This document shows, one piece after another, positions 1 to 8,348 of a stretch of 64,000 bases of DNA. The stretch's first letter is position 1. Every line of letters starts with the position of its first letter. The position numbers and the translations under genes were made by a program. The notes under the pieces are model-generated. The model ran no database searches, was not told the DNA's origin, and worked only from the letters and a program-made list of their open reading frames with translations. Source of the DNA: Cohnella zeiphila. GTDB taxonomy: Bacteria > Bacillota > Bacilli > Paenibacillales > Paenibacillaceae. The stretch is from positions 310,001 through 374,000 of the forward strand of contig NZ_JACJVO010000032.1 of NCBI RefSeq assembly GCF_014212055.1, read 5' to 3'.

Positions 1-365
1 AAGCGGAGTTATACCCAGGGTGTGGGCGGATTGTGGATAGAATTGTGAATAAACTGCATCATGGAGGGGCGCTTGTGCAAAAGACCTGCGGAAGGGGCTT
101 GAGCGGCGAGCTTCGGACCTGAGCCTTCGCGGCCCGACGCTAACGAACCGTTATGATCTTATTTGGATCGTATGCGGGGATTTTCCAACCTAACGAATCT
201 GAACGGCCTTATCGACCCCGAAAAGCTCGGAGAAAGCCGATGAAACGCCGAATAAGGGATCTACGTTTCCTTACATTCCAACACGCCGCGTTTTGACTCC
301 AATAGCGTTGCCCAGGTTCGTTAAAAAGAGGGGAAGCCAGCGAGCCGCCTTTTTCCGCCAAGATC
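1..365. other. Intergenic region without a recognisable gene
   Basis: No ORF here has a good ribosome binding site or family resemblance. The first 52 bases contain TGTGAATAA (44-52) and TGTGGATAG (32-40), which resemble DnaA boxes, but nothing else marks an origin. From about 150 on, phrases such as GGGGATTTTCC (177-187) and GGGATCTACGTTTCC (256-270) resemble the degenerate repeats found at 22.9 and 46.3 kb. Confidence 0.5.
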
Positions 366-629
366 TTAAAATAGGCTCCATAACAAGGAGAGAAGCAAAA
401 GAAGCGCCAGGATCCGCGCCCCGGAGAGCCAATGGGCGCTGTGCACCCAGAGCACGGTGGCGACGATCAGACAGGCGAGGAAAGAGGCGATATAGGCAAC
501 GAGTACGAGCGGACTTTCGATGAGCGCGTAACGAGAGACAAGCCATTCCAATCCGCAGCGGATCGCCAGGCAGACGCTGGCCAGCCCGAGCAGCGTTTTG
601 CTTGCAGTCCAGGTTCGATAGATCGTCAT
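366..629 (-). CDS. Small hydrophobic membrane protein, function unknown
   Basis: An 87-residue protein with about three predicted membrane segments (residues 10-27, 35-55 and 65-87) and almost no soluble part. The ATG at 629 is chosen because AAAGGAGA lies at good spacing before it; a longer reading to 680 lacks such a site. It lies 73 bases downstream of the NADH oxidase gene on the same strand, so it may be the last gene of that transcript. I recognise no family. Confidence 0.65.
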   Translation of the reverse strand: MTIYRTWTASKTLLGLASVCLAIRCGLEWLVSRYALIESPLVLVAYIASFLACLIVATVLWVHSAHWLSGARILALLLLLSLLWSLF

Positions 630-702
630 GGAGCGGTCTCCTTTCTTGGGTACCGGCCCGCCAGCGCGATTTCTGACCAACCGCGCCGGTCCCGGTCCGG
701 GA

Positions 703-2037
703 TCAGTTGACGCCGGCTTGAAGGCCGGCCTGGTTCAGCAGGTTCCAAGGCTTGTTGTAATGCGGCTGGAAGAAGAAATCGACGAATCCGAGCTCCTCCA
801 TCGTCATCCGGTTCTGGATACAGACCGACAGCGTGTTGATCGATTGGGTCAAGTCGGCTTTCGACATCACTTGGGCTCCGACGATCCGGCCGTTATCGGC
901 TTCGTAGACGACTTTCAGCAGCACGTTTTCGAAGGTGGGCATAAAGTCGGGACGGTCGCCCTCTTCGATCGTGACACTTTTCACATGCAAGCCCGCATCA
1001 AGGGCCCCTTGCTCGGTCAGCCCGGTTGCCGCCAGGTTCAAATCGTAAAATCGAAGGCCCGACGTGCCTTGGGTTCCCCGGTAAGGAACCGCGGGCTTCG
1101 CCAGATTGAGTGCGACGAGCGTTCCCATGCGGACGGCGTTCGTGGCCAGCGGAATATAGGCCGGCTTGCCCGTCGGATTGTACTGGACGGCGCAGCTGTC
1201 TCCCGCCGCATAGACGTCCGGGCAGCTTGTGCGCATGTATTCGTCGACGACGATCGCGCCGTTCGGGAGCATCTCGACCTGCCCGCGCAGCAGCCCGGTG
1301 TTCGGCCGGAAGCCGATGCACAGCACGACCAGATCGGCTTCGTGGATCTCTTCCGTCGTCCGCACGCCGGTCACCCGTCCGTCTTGGCCGATGAACGAAA
1401 CCACTCCCTGGCCGAGCGCGAGCCGAATGCCTCGCTCCGCCATCTCCGCCTCTACCTGCTCCGTGATCTCGGGATCCAGGTACTTGGCGAGCACGCGCGG
1501 CATCTGGTCGATCAGCGTAACGCGCTTGCCCAGCCGCTCGAACGCCTCGACCAGCTCGACGCCGATATAGCCGGCTCCGATAACGGCGATTTGCCGGGCG
1601 TCTTTCGCTTTCTCGATGATGGCGCGGGCATGATTGTAGTTTTTGCACAACTGTACGTTGCCGAGCTCGATTCCTTCCAGTCGGGGAATGACCGGCCACG
1701 ATCCGGTCGTCATCACCAGCTTGTCGTAAAAGTCCTCGCTCTCCGCTCCCGTCTCCAAATTCCGGACGCGCAGCGCGCGCTTGGCCGTATCGACCGAAAG
1801 GACGTCATGCCTCATCTTCGTATCGACGCCCAGCGCGGCGAGCTGCTCGGGATTCGAATAGAACAGTTTGGCCGGATCGGGAACGACGCCTCCGATATGA
1901 AGAGCGATGCCGCACGACAGGAAGGAGATGTTGTCGTTGCGCTCGTAGACGGTAATTTGCGCTTCCGGGTACAGCTTCGCCATCCGGGTGACGGCGGCGG
2001 TTCCGGCGTGGGTACAGCCGATGACGACGATCTTCAT
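703..2037 (-). CDS. nox: FAD-dependent NADH oxidase / CoA-disulfide reductase family
   Basis: A 444-residue flavoprotein of the NADH oxidase and CoA-disulfide reductase group, which regenerates NAD+ from NADH using oxygen or a disulfide. The N-terminal FAD motif reads GCTHAG (7-12), followed by SFLSCG with the redox cysteine at position 42, the place used by water-forming NADH oxidases. A second Rossmann motif GAGYIG near residue 155 binds NADH, and GDSC marks the second FAD motif near 285. AAGGGAG precedes the ATG. The upstream region carries three TGTGA-N6-TCACA palindromes, which fits redox control. Oxidase and CoA-disulfide reductase cannot be separated from sequence alone. Confidence 0.88.
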   Translation of the reverse strand: MKIVVIGCTHAGTAAVTRMAKLYPEAQITVYERNDNISFLSCGIALHIGGVVPDPAKLFYSNPEQLAALGVDTKMRHDVLSVDTAKRALRVRNLETGAESEDFYDKLVMTTGSWPVIPRLEGIELGNVQLCKNYNHARAIIEKAKDARQIAVIGAGYIGVELVEAFERLGKRVTLIDQMPRVLAKYLDPEITEQVEAEMAERGIRLALGQGVVSFIGQDGRVTGVRTTEEIHEADLVVLCIGFRPNTGLLRGQVEMLPNGAIVVDEYMRTSCPDVYAAGDSCAVQYNPTGKPAYIPLATNAVRMGTLVALNLAKPAVPYRGTQGTSGLRFYDLNLAATGLTEQGALDAGLHVKSVTIEEGDRPDFMPTFENVLLKVVYEADNGRIVGAQVMSKADLTQSINTLSVCIQNRMTMEELGFVDFFFQPHYNKPWNLLNQAGLQAGVN

Positions 2038-2064
2038 GAGCGAGGACTCCCTTCGAATCTCTGA

Positions 2065-2082
2065 TTGTGATTATTTTCACAT
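2065..2082. promoter_or_regulatory. Rex/Fnr-type palindrome, site 1
   Basis: TGTGA-N6-TCACA (2066-2081) lies 28 bases upstream of the nox start. The pattern matches both the NADH-sensing repressor Rex and the Bacillus Fnr/Crp consensus. Being closest to the gene, it could act as a repressor roadblock. Confidence 0.7.
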
Positions 2083-2130
2083 ATCAGTGCAGGAACTAGG
2101 GCAATTCGGTGAAGCCTGCAAATTGTTGTT

Positions 2131-2148
2131 ATGTGATTTAATTCACAA
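2131..2148. promoter_or_regulatory. Rex/Fnr-type palindrome, site 2
   Basis: A second perfect TGTGA-N6-TCACA (2132-2147), centred 66 bases from site 1. The centre TTTAAT is A/T-only, as in Rex sites. Confidence 0.7.
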
Positions 2149-2200
2149 TCATCTGGATTGCTTCTATCATATGTCGAATGGAGACAAAAGGCAATAGGTA

Positions 2201-2218
2201 ATGTGAAAAAAATCACAA
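2201..2218. promoter_or_regulatory. Rex/Fnr-type palindrome, site 3
   Basis: A third perfect TGTGA-N6-TCACA (2202-2217) with an all-A centre, centred 70 bases from site 2. Three such sites in 150 bases is unlikely by chance in GC-rich DNA. Confidence 0.7.
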
Positions 2219-2286
2219 CTAATTCGGATGGTGTCTTGCGCGCAAAGAGGAGGGGAACCGGGGGGATGTACGAGGCGGAAGAAAGT

Positions 2287-2483
2287 AAGCTGGTTACTCA
2301 CTTTGGCGGGAGGAGCGACGAGAAAGCCGGGGAGCGGCGAGAAAGTCGAAAGAGAGCAAACAGATTACTCACATTGTGGGAGGAGCGACGAGAAAGTCGA
2401 AAGAGAGCAAACAGATTACTCACATTGGCGGGGGAGCGGCGAGAAAGCCGAAAGAGAGCAAACAGATTACTCACATTGATGGG
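2287..2483. repeat. 51-bp tandem repeat array
   Basis: The phrase CAGATTACTCACATTG recurs at 2361, 2412 and 2463, a period of exactly 51 bases, with GCGRCGAGAAAGYCGAAAGA between copies. A fourth, diverged copy (TGGTTACTCACTTTGG) begins near 2291, 20 bases further out because of an extra GAGCGGCGAGAAAG block. As 51 is divisible by three, several frames stay open through the array; no coding evidence supports them. Confidence 0.85.
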
Positions 2484-2504
2484 GGGAGAGGCGCGATAAA
2501 GCCA

Positions 2505-2549
2505 AAAAGCGGCGGGTCCCCTCAAGCTGTGAGGTTTCACGCCGCTTTT
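2505..2549. terminator. Rho-independent terminator, probably for the MFS gene
   Basis: AAAAGCGGCG (2505-2514) pairs with CGCCGCTTTT (2540-2549), and an inner CCTCA/TGAGG helix closes the loop. Read on the minus strand it lies just after the MFS stop and ends in a T-run. Confidence 0.75.
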
Positions 2550-2565
2550 CCCTATGGCTTCCACA

Positions 2566-3783
2566 TTATGACGCCTGAGAGACAGGCTCGGGCGCGGATG
2601 GCTGGCGGCGGCTCGTCACGTAGCTGGCGGTCGCCCCGGCGAGGCCGATCAATGCGAGCGAAGAGGCAAGCCAGGGCAGGGAGGATAGGCCGGAATACGT
2701 GATGGCCAGCCCGCCCAAATACGCGCCGCCCGCATTGCCGATGTTCAGGACGGAATGCGAAGAGGTCGAGGCGAGCAGGGGCGCTTCGCGCGCCAGATTC
2801 AGAATGCGAACCTGGATGCCCGGGAACGCGCCGAACGCCGCTACGCCCCACAGGAAGATGGTCGCGACGGCGAAGACGGGGTTTTTCAGGGCGACGGACA
2901 GCAGCGCGAGCAAGACGGCCAGCCCTCCGAGCATAATCAGAACCGAAGGCAGCAGCTTCCAGTCGGCCAGCTTGCCTCCGAGGATATTGCCGATCGTGAC
3001 TCCGAACCCGAACAGGACGAGAATGTACGTGATCTGATGTTCGGCGAAGCCGGTGATCGTCTCCAGAGCCGGCGTGATGTAAGTGAACATCGCGAACAGG
3101 CTGGCACAGCCGAACGCGCCGGAGAAATACATCAGCAGCACTTGCGGCTGGAGCAGGCTGCGAAGTTCCCGGGAGAGCCGCGGCAGCTCGTCTTGGCGAA
3201 TGACGGGAATGAAAAGAAGGATGCCGATCAGCGCAATGATGCCGAGCGCGGTAATGGCGCCGAACGAAGCCCGCCAGCCGAGCTGCTGGCCGATGAACGT
3301 GCCGAACGGCACGCCGACGATGTTGGCGATGGTCAGACCGGCGAGCACCATCGAGACGGCCCCCGCCCGCTTCTCGGGCCGAACGAGCCGCGAAGCGATC
3401 AGGGAGCCGACGCCGAGAAAGGTTCCGTGCGCGAAGGCGGTCATGATTCGGGCCGCCGCGAGCAGGCCGTAACTGGGCGCCAATGCGGACAAGGCGTTGC
3501 CGGCGATGAAAATGAGCATCAGCAGCACGAGCAGCTTTTTTTGCGGGACGCGCAGGGTCAGAACGGTCAACGTCGGAGCGCCGACCGCGACGCCGAGGGC
3601 ATACGAGGTAATCAGCAGACCGGCTTTCGGAATCGATACGCCGAGGTCGCTCGCGACATTGGGAAGCAATCCCATTATGACGAATTCGGTCATGCCGATG
3701 GCGAACGCTCCCAGCGTCAGGCAGAGCAGGGAGAACGGGAACTTCTCTTTGGCGGCGGTTGGCTCTTGTTGGTTGGACTTCAT
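2566..3783 (-). CDS. MFS transporter, AraJ-like DHA1 family
   Basis: A 405-residue major facilitator with about 12 membrane segments. The N-terminus with TLGAFAIGMTEFVIMGLLP and the loop RIMTAFAHGTFLGVG are typical of the AraJ/YdhP-like drug:H+ antiporter group, usually exporters of small molecules or sugars. The start at 3783 has a purine-rich AGGAAGAGG upstream, slightly far. It is a single-gene unit with a terminator behind it. Substrate unknown. Confidence 0.85.
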   Translation of the reverse strand: MKSNQQEPTAAKEKFPFSLLCLTLGAFAIGMTEFVIMGLLPNVASDLGVSIPKAGLLITSYALGVAVGAPTLTVLTLRVPQKKLLVLLMLIFIAGNALSALAPSYGLLAAARIMTAFAHGTFLGVGSLIASRLVRPEKRAGAVSMVLAGLTIANIVGVPFGTFIGQQLGWRASFGAITALGIIALIGILLFIPVIRQDELPRLSRELRSLLQPQVLLMYFSGAFGCASLFAMFTYITPALETITGFAEHQITYILVLFGFGVTIGNILGGKLADWKLLPSVLIMLGGLAVLLALLSVALKNPVFAVATIFLWGVAAFGAFPGIQVRILNLAREAPLLASTSSHSVLNIGNAGGAYLGGLAITYSGLSSLPWLASSLALIGLAGATASYVTSRRQPSAPEPVSQAS

Positions 3784-4035
3784 GCGGGCTATCCTCTTCC
3801 TATCCTGATTTTGGAGTGCGGAAACGTTTGTCTATTTGAGTTCCCGGCAACAGTACGGCACCTCGCCAGTATACCATCTGCAGGCCGCCGGCGGTTGCGA
3901 AAATTACGGGAAACGCAGCTTGTCCCGTTTCGGGCTTTCGCCCGATTTTTTTAAATGATTTTAAGCTTCGGTTCATCGTCTTTTTACCTAATGCCGGTAC
4001 AATGCATAACAATAAGCGGGAGGAGGTGCCGGCGG

Positions 4036-4311
4036 ATGGCGAAGCTGGCGCTTGGGAAAACGGGGCTGGCGATCGTGCTGGCGGCGGTTGCGGCGATATT
4101 GGGGACCCTCGCATTCTGGTTGTATCGGGATGCAACCGACGCGCCGAGGATCGACAAACTGGTCGTCGACTTGACCGGAACGAATGCCGGCGCCGAAGGA
4201 CCGGCGACAGGCTCCGGCGGATATTCGTCCGGCACGGCTTCCTCGACATCGGACAGCCGGACCGGCGTCGTTTACCGGCTCGATCAGGTCGCAGACGGGT
4301 TATGGGCGTAA
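4036..4311 (+). CDS. Small single-pass membrane protein, function unknown
   Basis: A 91-residue protein with one N-terminal membrane segment (about residues 7-29) and a Gly/Ser/Thr-rich outer part (50-75). The ATG at 4036 follows GGGAGGAGG, a strong site; the frame is open upstream to 3955 but without one. The gene ends just before a perfect bidirectional hairpin. No family recognised. Confidence 0.6.
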   Translation: MAKLALGKTGLAIVLAAVAAILGTLAFWLYRDATDAPRIDKLVVDLTGTNAGAEGPATGSGGYSSGTASSTSDSRTGVVYRLDQVADGLWA

Positions 4312-4333
4312 ACGCGACCGGAGGCAAGAACAG

Positions 4334-4375
4334 ACAAGGCTCCGTTCCCGGCATGTACCGGAGACGGAGCCTTGT
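4334..4375. terminator. Bidirectional terminator hairpin
   Basis: ACAAGGCTCCGT (4334-4345) pairs perfectly with ACGGAGCCTTGT (4364-4375), with an inner CCGG/CCGG helix. It separates the small membrane gene (plus) from the MATE gene (minus). T-runs are short. Confidence 0.7.
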
Positions 4376-4387
4376 CGTTTGCAGCCG

Positions 4388-5755
4388 TTAAAGCGCGGCT
4401 TCTTTGCTCTCGCCGCCGCGAACGAGAGCTTTGCCCTCCCAGGCTCGGCTGCGCCAGCGGATGAACAGAATGATCCCGCGCAGCCATTCGTCCACGATGA
4501 AGGCGCACCAGATGCCGAGCAGCCCGTGGCCGAGACGGATGCCGAGCAGGTAGGTGAGCGGCATGCTGAACAGCCAGGTGACGGCGATGGAGGCGGCCAT
4601 CGGGAAGCGGGCGTCTCCGGCGGCCTGGAGCGCTTTCTCCAGGATGACGTTGAAGTTGCGCCCCGGCTCGAGCAGGAAGCTGAGCAGCAGCAGCGTCGAC
4701 CCGAGCGACAGAATGGCCGCGTCATGCGTAAACAGGCCGAGCAGCGGCTTGCGAACCAGAGCGAGCACGCAGACGCCCGCCAGCGTCAGCAGCATGCTGC
4801 GGCCGAGATTGACGAACACCTCGCGGTAAGCGAGGTCCCGCTCGCCGGCGCCGATTCTTCGGCCCACCAGAATTTGCACGCCGCGGCCGAGCGATGCGGC
4901 CAGAATCATGACGACGAACATGATGTTCTGCGTGTACACCTTCGTCGTGACCATCTGCGCCCCCAGCGTCGCGATCCACGCCAGAATGACGAACTGGCTG
5001 GCGGAGTAGGACATCGTCACGGCCGACGACGGGATGCCGATGCGCAGCACCTTGGCGACGTGATCCTTTTGCCAGCGCACGAAGCCGCGCCACGGGATCG
5101 GAACCGCGGCTACCCGCCGGAGCAGCAGGAAGTTGACGCAGAGCCCGACGCATTGGCTGAACGCCGTCGAGATGGCGACGCCCGTCACGCCCAGCTTCGG
5201 AAAACCGAGCAGACCGAAGATGAACAGGCTGTTGCCGGCGATGTTCAGCACGTTCATGCCGATCGTGACCATCATCGTCTGGCGCGTATAGCCGTGCGAT
5301 TGGATGATGGCGACCGTCGCGGTCAGCACCGCCTGAATGAACAGCGAGCCGCCGGCGATGAACAAATACTGCCTCGCCAGGCTGAACAGGTCGGCGTCGA
5401 GCCCGAAGACGCGCAGCAGCGGCCCGTTCAGAGAGACGGCCAGCACGCTGACGAAGACGCCGAACAGGAAGTTGACGCCGATCGAGGAGCCGGTCAGGCG
5501 GCCGATCTCCCGTTCGCGCCGCGCTCCCAAGTATTGCGAGACGACGACGGCGGAGCCGAGCGCCACGAAGTTGAAGGCGAGCATGGCGAACTGAATGATC
5601 TGGTTGGCGACGCCTACGGCGGCGACCGCATCGTCGGACACCCGGCTCAGCATGAACGTGTCGGAGATCCGCATCAGCATCTGGAGGCCCGACTCGATGA
5701 AGATCGGCCAGGCGATGGCGAATAGCGAGAAATCCCGAACCGCGCTTCGGTTCAC
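4388..5755 (-). CDS. MATE family efflux transporter
   Basis: A 455-residue MATE protein of usual length with about 12 membrane segments and two related halves (LPIF-like ESGLQMLMRISDTFML near residue 20; IGIPSSAVTMSYSASQF near 245). These proteins export drugs or metabolites with Na+ or H+ influx. The start is a GTG at 5755 behind GGAGGAAAAG. Only 16 bases separate it from the sugar isomerase gene upstream, so it is probably the last gene of that operon, which hints at export of a sugar-like product or inducer. Confidence 0.88.
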   Translation of the reverse strand: MNRSAVRDFSLFAIAWPIFIESGLQMLMRISDTFMLSRVSDDAVAAVGVANQIIQFAMLAFNFVALGSAVVVSQYLGARREREIGRLTGSSIGVNFLFGVFVSVLAVSLNGPLLRVFGLDADLFSLARQYLFIAGGSLFIQAVLTATVAIIQSHGYTRQTMMVTIGMNVLNIAGNSLFIFGLLGFPKLGVTGVAISTAFSQCVGLCVNFLLLRRVAAVPIPWRGFVRWQKDHVAKVLRIGIPSSAVTMSYSASQFVILAWIATLGAQMVTTKVYTQNIMFVVMILAASLGRGVQILVGRRIGAGERDLAYREVFVNLGRSMLLTLAGVCVLALVRKPLLGLFTHDAAILSLGSTLLLLSFLLEPGRNFNVILEKALQAAGDARFPMAASIAVTWLFSMPLTYLLGIRLGHGLLGIWCAFIVDEWLRGIILFIRWRSRAWEGKALVRGGESKEAAL

Positions 5756-5771
5756 CCTGCTTTTCCTCCGA

Positions 5772-6596
5772 TCAGACGGCGTATGCGTTTCTCATTTTCT
5801 CCAAGCCGAGAGCGGCGGTCTCCGCGGCCGTTCTGCCTCCGTCGTCCGGGAAGAACAGCTCCAGCGACAAATAGCCGCGATATCCGGCGGCGTGCAGCCG
5901 CTTCGCCAGCTCGGCAGAAGGCGCGATCCCGTCTCCTGGGAACAGCCGGTCCGCGTCCGCGATCGTCGCCTGCGGCGGCTCGGCCGGATAATCGTTGGCG
6001 TGAACGATGCCGATCCGCTCTCCGTTCAGGTAAGCCAGATCGCTCATCCGGCTTCCGCCGGTGTACATATGGAACGGGTCGAGCAGCAGCTTCGCGTCCG
6101 GCACGCCGCTCTGCACGGCGACGTAGAGCGCTTCGCTGACCCGCGACAATTTCTTCGCCCGTCCCCAGAATTCGAGAATCGGCAGAACGCCGTACGTACG
6201 GGATCGTTCGGTCAATCCGGCGAAGCGTTCCGCCAGCTCATCCAGGGAGACGTTCTCCACGTTGCCGAACGGCGGAGCGGCGAAAGACGGGCAGCCGAGC
6301 TCGGCAAGCAGCGTCAGCTCCTCCTTCGTCTGCTCCGCTCCCCGTTCCCGGACCGCTCCGTCGGCGTCACCCCACGGAATGAACGAGATCGCGTTCGCGA
6401 TGCCGATCCCGAGCTCCGAGGCGAACTTGCGCAGCTCGGCGGCGGAGCCTCCGTTTTTCACATATTTCTGCAAATCCTGCAGCCAGATTTCGATTCCGTC
6501 ATAGCCCGCCTCGGCGGCGATCCGGATCTGTTCCCGGATGCCGAGCCGATAAGGAAGCAAGGTCGACGCGTTCAGTGAGGCTTGAAAAGGAAACAT
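5772..6596 (-). CDS. Sugar phosphate isomerase/epimerase, xylose isomerase-like TIM barrel
   Basis: A 274-residue TIM barrel of the AP endonuclease 2/IolE-type family. AAEAGYDGIEIWLQDL (29-44), the LEFWGR strand with its metal-binding Glu, KLLLDPFHMYTGG with Asp/His, GIVHANDYP and a final LSLELFFPD give the usual order of metal ligands. GGGAGGG precedes the ATG. It is fourth in the 9467-to-4388 operon and only distantly similar to the isomerase two genes upstream. The substrate is probably a keto-sugar or cyclitol, but is not shown. Confidence 0.8.
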   Translation of the reverse strand: MFPFQASLNASTLLPYRLGIREQIRIAAEAGYDGIEIWLQDLQKYVKNGGSAAELRKFASELGIGIANAISFIPWGDADGAVRERGAEQTKEELTLLAELGCPSFAAPPFGNVENVSLDELAERFAGLTERSRTYGVLPILEFWGRAKKLSRVSEALYVAVQSGVPDAKLLLDPFHMYTGGSRMSDLAYLNGERIGIVHANDYPAEPPQATIADADRLFPGDGIAPSAELAKRLHAAGYRGYLSLELFFPDDGGRTAAETAALGLEKMRNAYAV

Positions 6597-6615
6597 CGTT
6601 TCTCGTACCCTCCCG

Positions 6616-7518
6616 TCATTCTTTTCCGAAAAACACCCGGTTCGGCGGATACAGCGACTCCTGCTGGACGGCGGGCACCGTATCCACGTACTTCGGATGA
6701 TAATGCTTCGCCCGGTATTCGGTCGCCGTCACCGTCTTGACCGACTTGAACACCCGGCTGAAATAGTTCTCGTCCGCGAATCCGGCCGTGAAGGCGACTT
6801 CTTTCACGCTCTTGTTTCCGGTAAGCAGCATTTGGCACGCCCGTTCGATCCGTTGCCGGATTATCGCCTCCTTCGGCGTCATGCCGAGGTGGCGGACGAA
6901 GGAGCGGCTCAGATGCTCCGGCGACCAGCCGACCTTCTTGGCCAGCCCGTCGACGGTCATGGCATTTCCCGCATCCGTCCCGATCGCGTCCAGCGCCTGG
7001 ACGACCTGGGGAGGCAGAGGCGCCGCCGGGCGTTCCGGCGGCTCATCCTCGGCCAGCGCCTGGATTTCCGTCAGCAGCGAGAGCAGCAGCGGGCCGCCCC
7101 GCTGCTGCAGCCGCTCCGGCCTGGCGTAAGCGATGCCCAGGATCTGCTTCATCAGCGACGCGAGAAAATCGCCGTCGTAAGGGACGACCGACGGGCCGTC
7201 CGGATGCAGCAGCGGGAGCGCGGCCTCGGCTTCGTCCAGCGGCCGCGGCCGAAAATGGACGAACAGATGGCGCGTCGGCCGCTGCTTGTCGTAACGGTAG
7301 CTGTGAACCTCTCCCGGCCGGGTGACGACGAAGCACGGGCGGTCCAGCGAGAACTCCCGGCCGCCCACTTGATAGACCGATTCGGTGCCCTCCGGAAAAT
7401 AAAGCAGCTCGCAGTCGGGAATATCGCGCTCTCCGAGCCCCGAGCCCGGCTTCATGACGAAGTCGCCGAGCACTCGGATGACAGGCGGGAATACGGCGTT
7501 CGCATCAACGTTCGGCAT
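6616..7518 (-). CDS. AraC family transcriptional regulator
   Basis: A 300-residue regulator with an N-terminal cupin-like sensor (about 1-120, with FVVTRPGEVHSYRY) and a C-terminal pair of HTH motifs (about 175-275; LAKKVGWSPEHLSRSFVRHL and VKEVAFTAGFADENYFSRVF). An in-frame extension to 7656 would overlap the gene upstream; the ATG at 7518 with GGGAGAG before it is more likely. Embedded in the operon, it probably controls these genes in response to their sugar. Confidence 0.85.
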   Translation of the reverse strand: MPNVDANAVFPPVIRVLGDFVMKPGSGLGERDIPDCELLYFPEGTESVYQVGGREFSLDRPCFVVTRPGEVHSYRYDKQRPTRHLFVHFRPRPLDEAEAALPLLHPDGPSVVPYDGDFLASLMKQILGIAYARPERLQQRGGPLLLSLLTEIQALAEDEPPERPAAPLPPQVVQALDAIGTDAGNAMTVDGLAKKVGWSPEHLSRSFVRHLGMTPKEAIIRQRIERACQMLLTGNKSVKEVAFTAGFADENYFSRVFKSVKTVTATEYRAKHYHPKYVDTVPAVQQESLYPPNRVFFGKE

Positions 7519-7541
7519 CGGTTCCGCTGCTCTCCCGCTTT

Positions 7542-8324
7542 TTAGGAACCGCTGTTCGCGCTTTCGATCAGTCCCAGCTTCGTCAGATTGCGGTAGCTGA
7601 TCGCCAGGCTGTCGAGCGGATCGCGCCGGCAAAGGTCCTGCTCCACGACGAGCCATTCGGTGCCGATCCGTTCGGCGGCTTCCGCGATGGCGGGGAAGTC
7701 GAGAATGCCTTCTCCGATCTCCGCGAAGAACTGCTCTTCCCCGGCTTCCATGTCCTTAATGTGCAGCAGCGGGCATCTTCCGGCCAGCTTGCCCATGAAG
7801 GCGACCGGATCTTCGCCTCCCTTGCGCACCCAGTACGTGTCCAGCTCCAGCTTGACGAGCTCCGGATCGGTCTCCCGGAGAATCAGGTCGAGCGCGTAAT
7901 CGCCGTCATAGCGCTGGAACTCCCAGTCGTGATTGTGATACAGGAACGTCGCGCCGCGCGCCCGGCACCGTTCGCCGATCCGGCTCATGCGCTCCGCCTT
8001 GCGCAGCACGTCGTCCCGCGATTCGAACTTCATCGAGACGGTGACGTAGCGGCCGCCCGTCCGGTCCAGGTAGTCGAACAGCGGCTCGAAGTCCACGTCC
8101 AGATTGTCGAAGGAAGCGTGGGTGCCGATCACCTGCAGGCCAAGCCGGTCCAGCAGCGCCTTCTGCTCGTCCAGGGACATCGTTCCTTGCGGCGGAGGGC
8201 CCAGCTCGATTCCTTTGTATCCGATTGCGGCAATTTTCTCCAACGTGCCGACGTAATCGCGAGAGAGAGCTTCCCGCACGGTATAGGGTTGAACGGCGAT
8301 AGGAAATCTTTTCAAGAACGTCAC
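7542..8324 (-). CDS. Sugar phosphate isomerase/epimerase, IolE-like TIM barrel
   Basis: A 260-residue TIM barrel of the xylose isomerase-like family. IGYKGIELGPP (34-44), LYHNHDWEFQ (metal His), LELDTYWVRKGG (metal Asp), LLHIKDM and a final VVEQD (metal Glu) are the standard motif series. Sited 24 bases after the Gfo/Idh gene. In related bacterial clusters such pairs act on 3-keto-sugars or inosose; that is inference here. Confidence 0.82.
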   Translation of the reverse strand: MTFLKRFPIAVQPYTVREALSRDYVGTLEKIAAIGYKGIELGPPPQGTMSLDEQKALLDRLGLQVIGTHASFDNLDVDFEPLFDYLDRTGGRYVTVSMKFESRDDVLRKAERMSRIGERCRARGATFLYHNHDWEFQRYDGDYALDLILRETDPELVKLELDTYWVRKGGEDPVAFMGKLAGRCPLLHIKDMEAGEEQFFAEIGEGILDFPAIAEAAERIGTEWLVVEQDLCRRDPLDSLAISYRNLTKLGLIESANSGS

Positions 8325-8348
8325 ATCCTTCTTATCGAATGGGCCAGC

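Noticed and set aside
1..60. Cluster of DnaA-box-like sequences, possible replication origin
   Set aside because: Only one exact TGTGNATAA plus near matches, no AT-rich unwinding region, and no dnaA, dnaN or rpmH in the window.
2287..2483. CRISPR array
   Set aside because: Whole 51-bp units repeat, including what would be spacers, and no cas genes are near.
2158..2499. ORF through the 51-bp repeat array
   Set aside because: The period is a multiple of three, so more than one frame stays open on both strands; no start signal or family resemblance.
4184..5725. Long plus-strand ORF of 513 codons opposite the MATE gene
   Set aside because: Its translation is Arg/Gln/Asp/Glu-rich with no domain, has no ribosome site and mirrors a clear MATE gene. 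Similar antisense readings at 628-2064, 7761-9656 and 16865-18166 are also GC-bias shadows.
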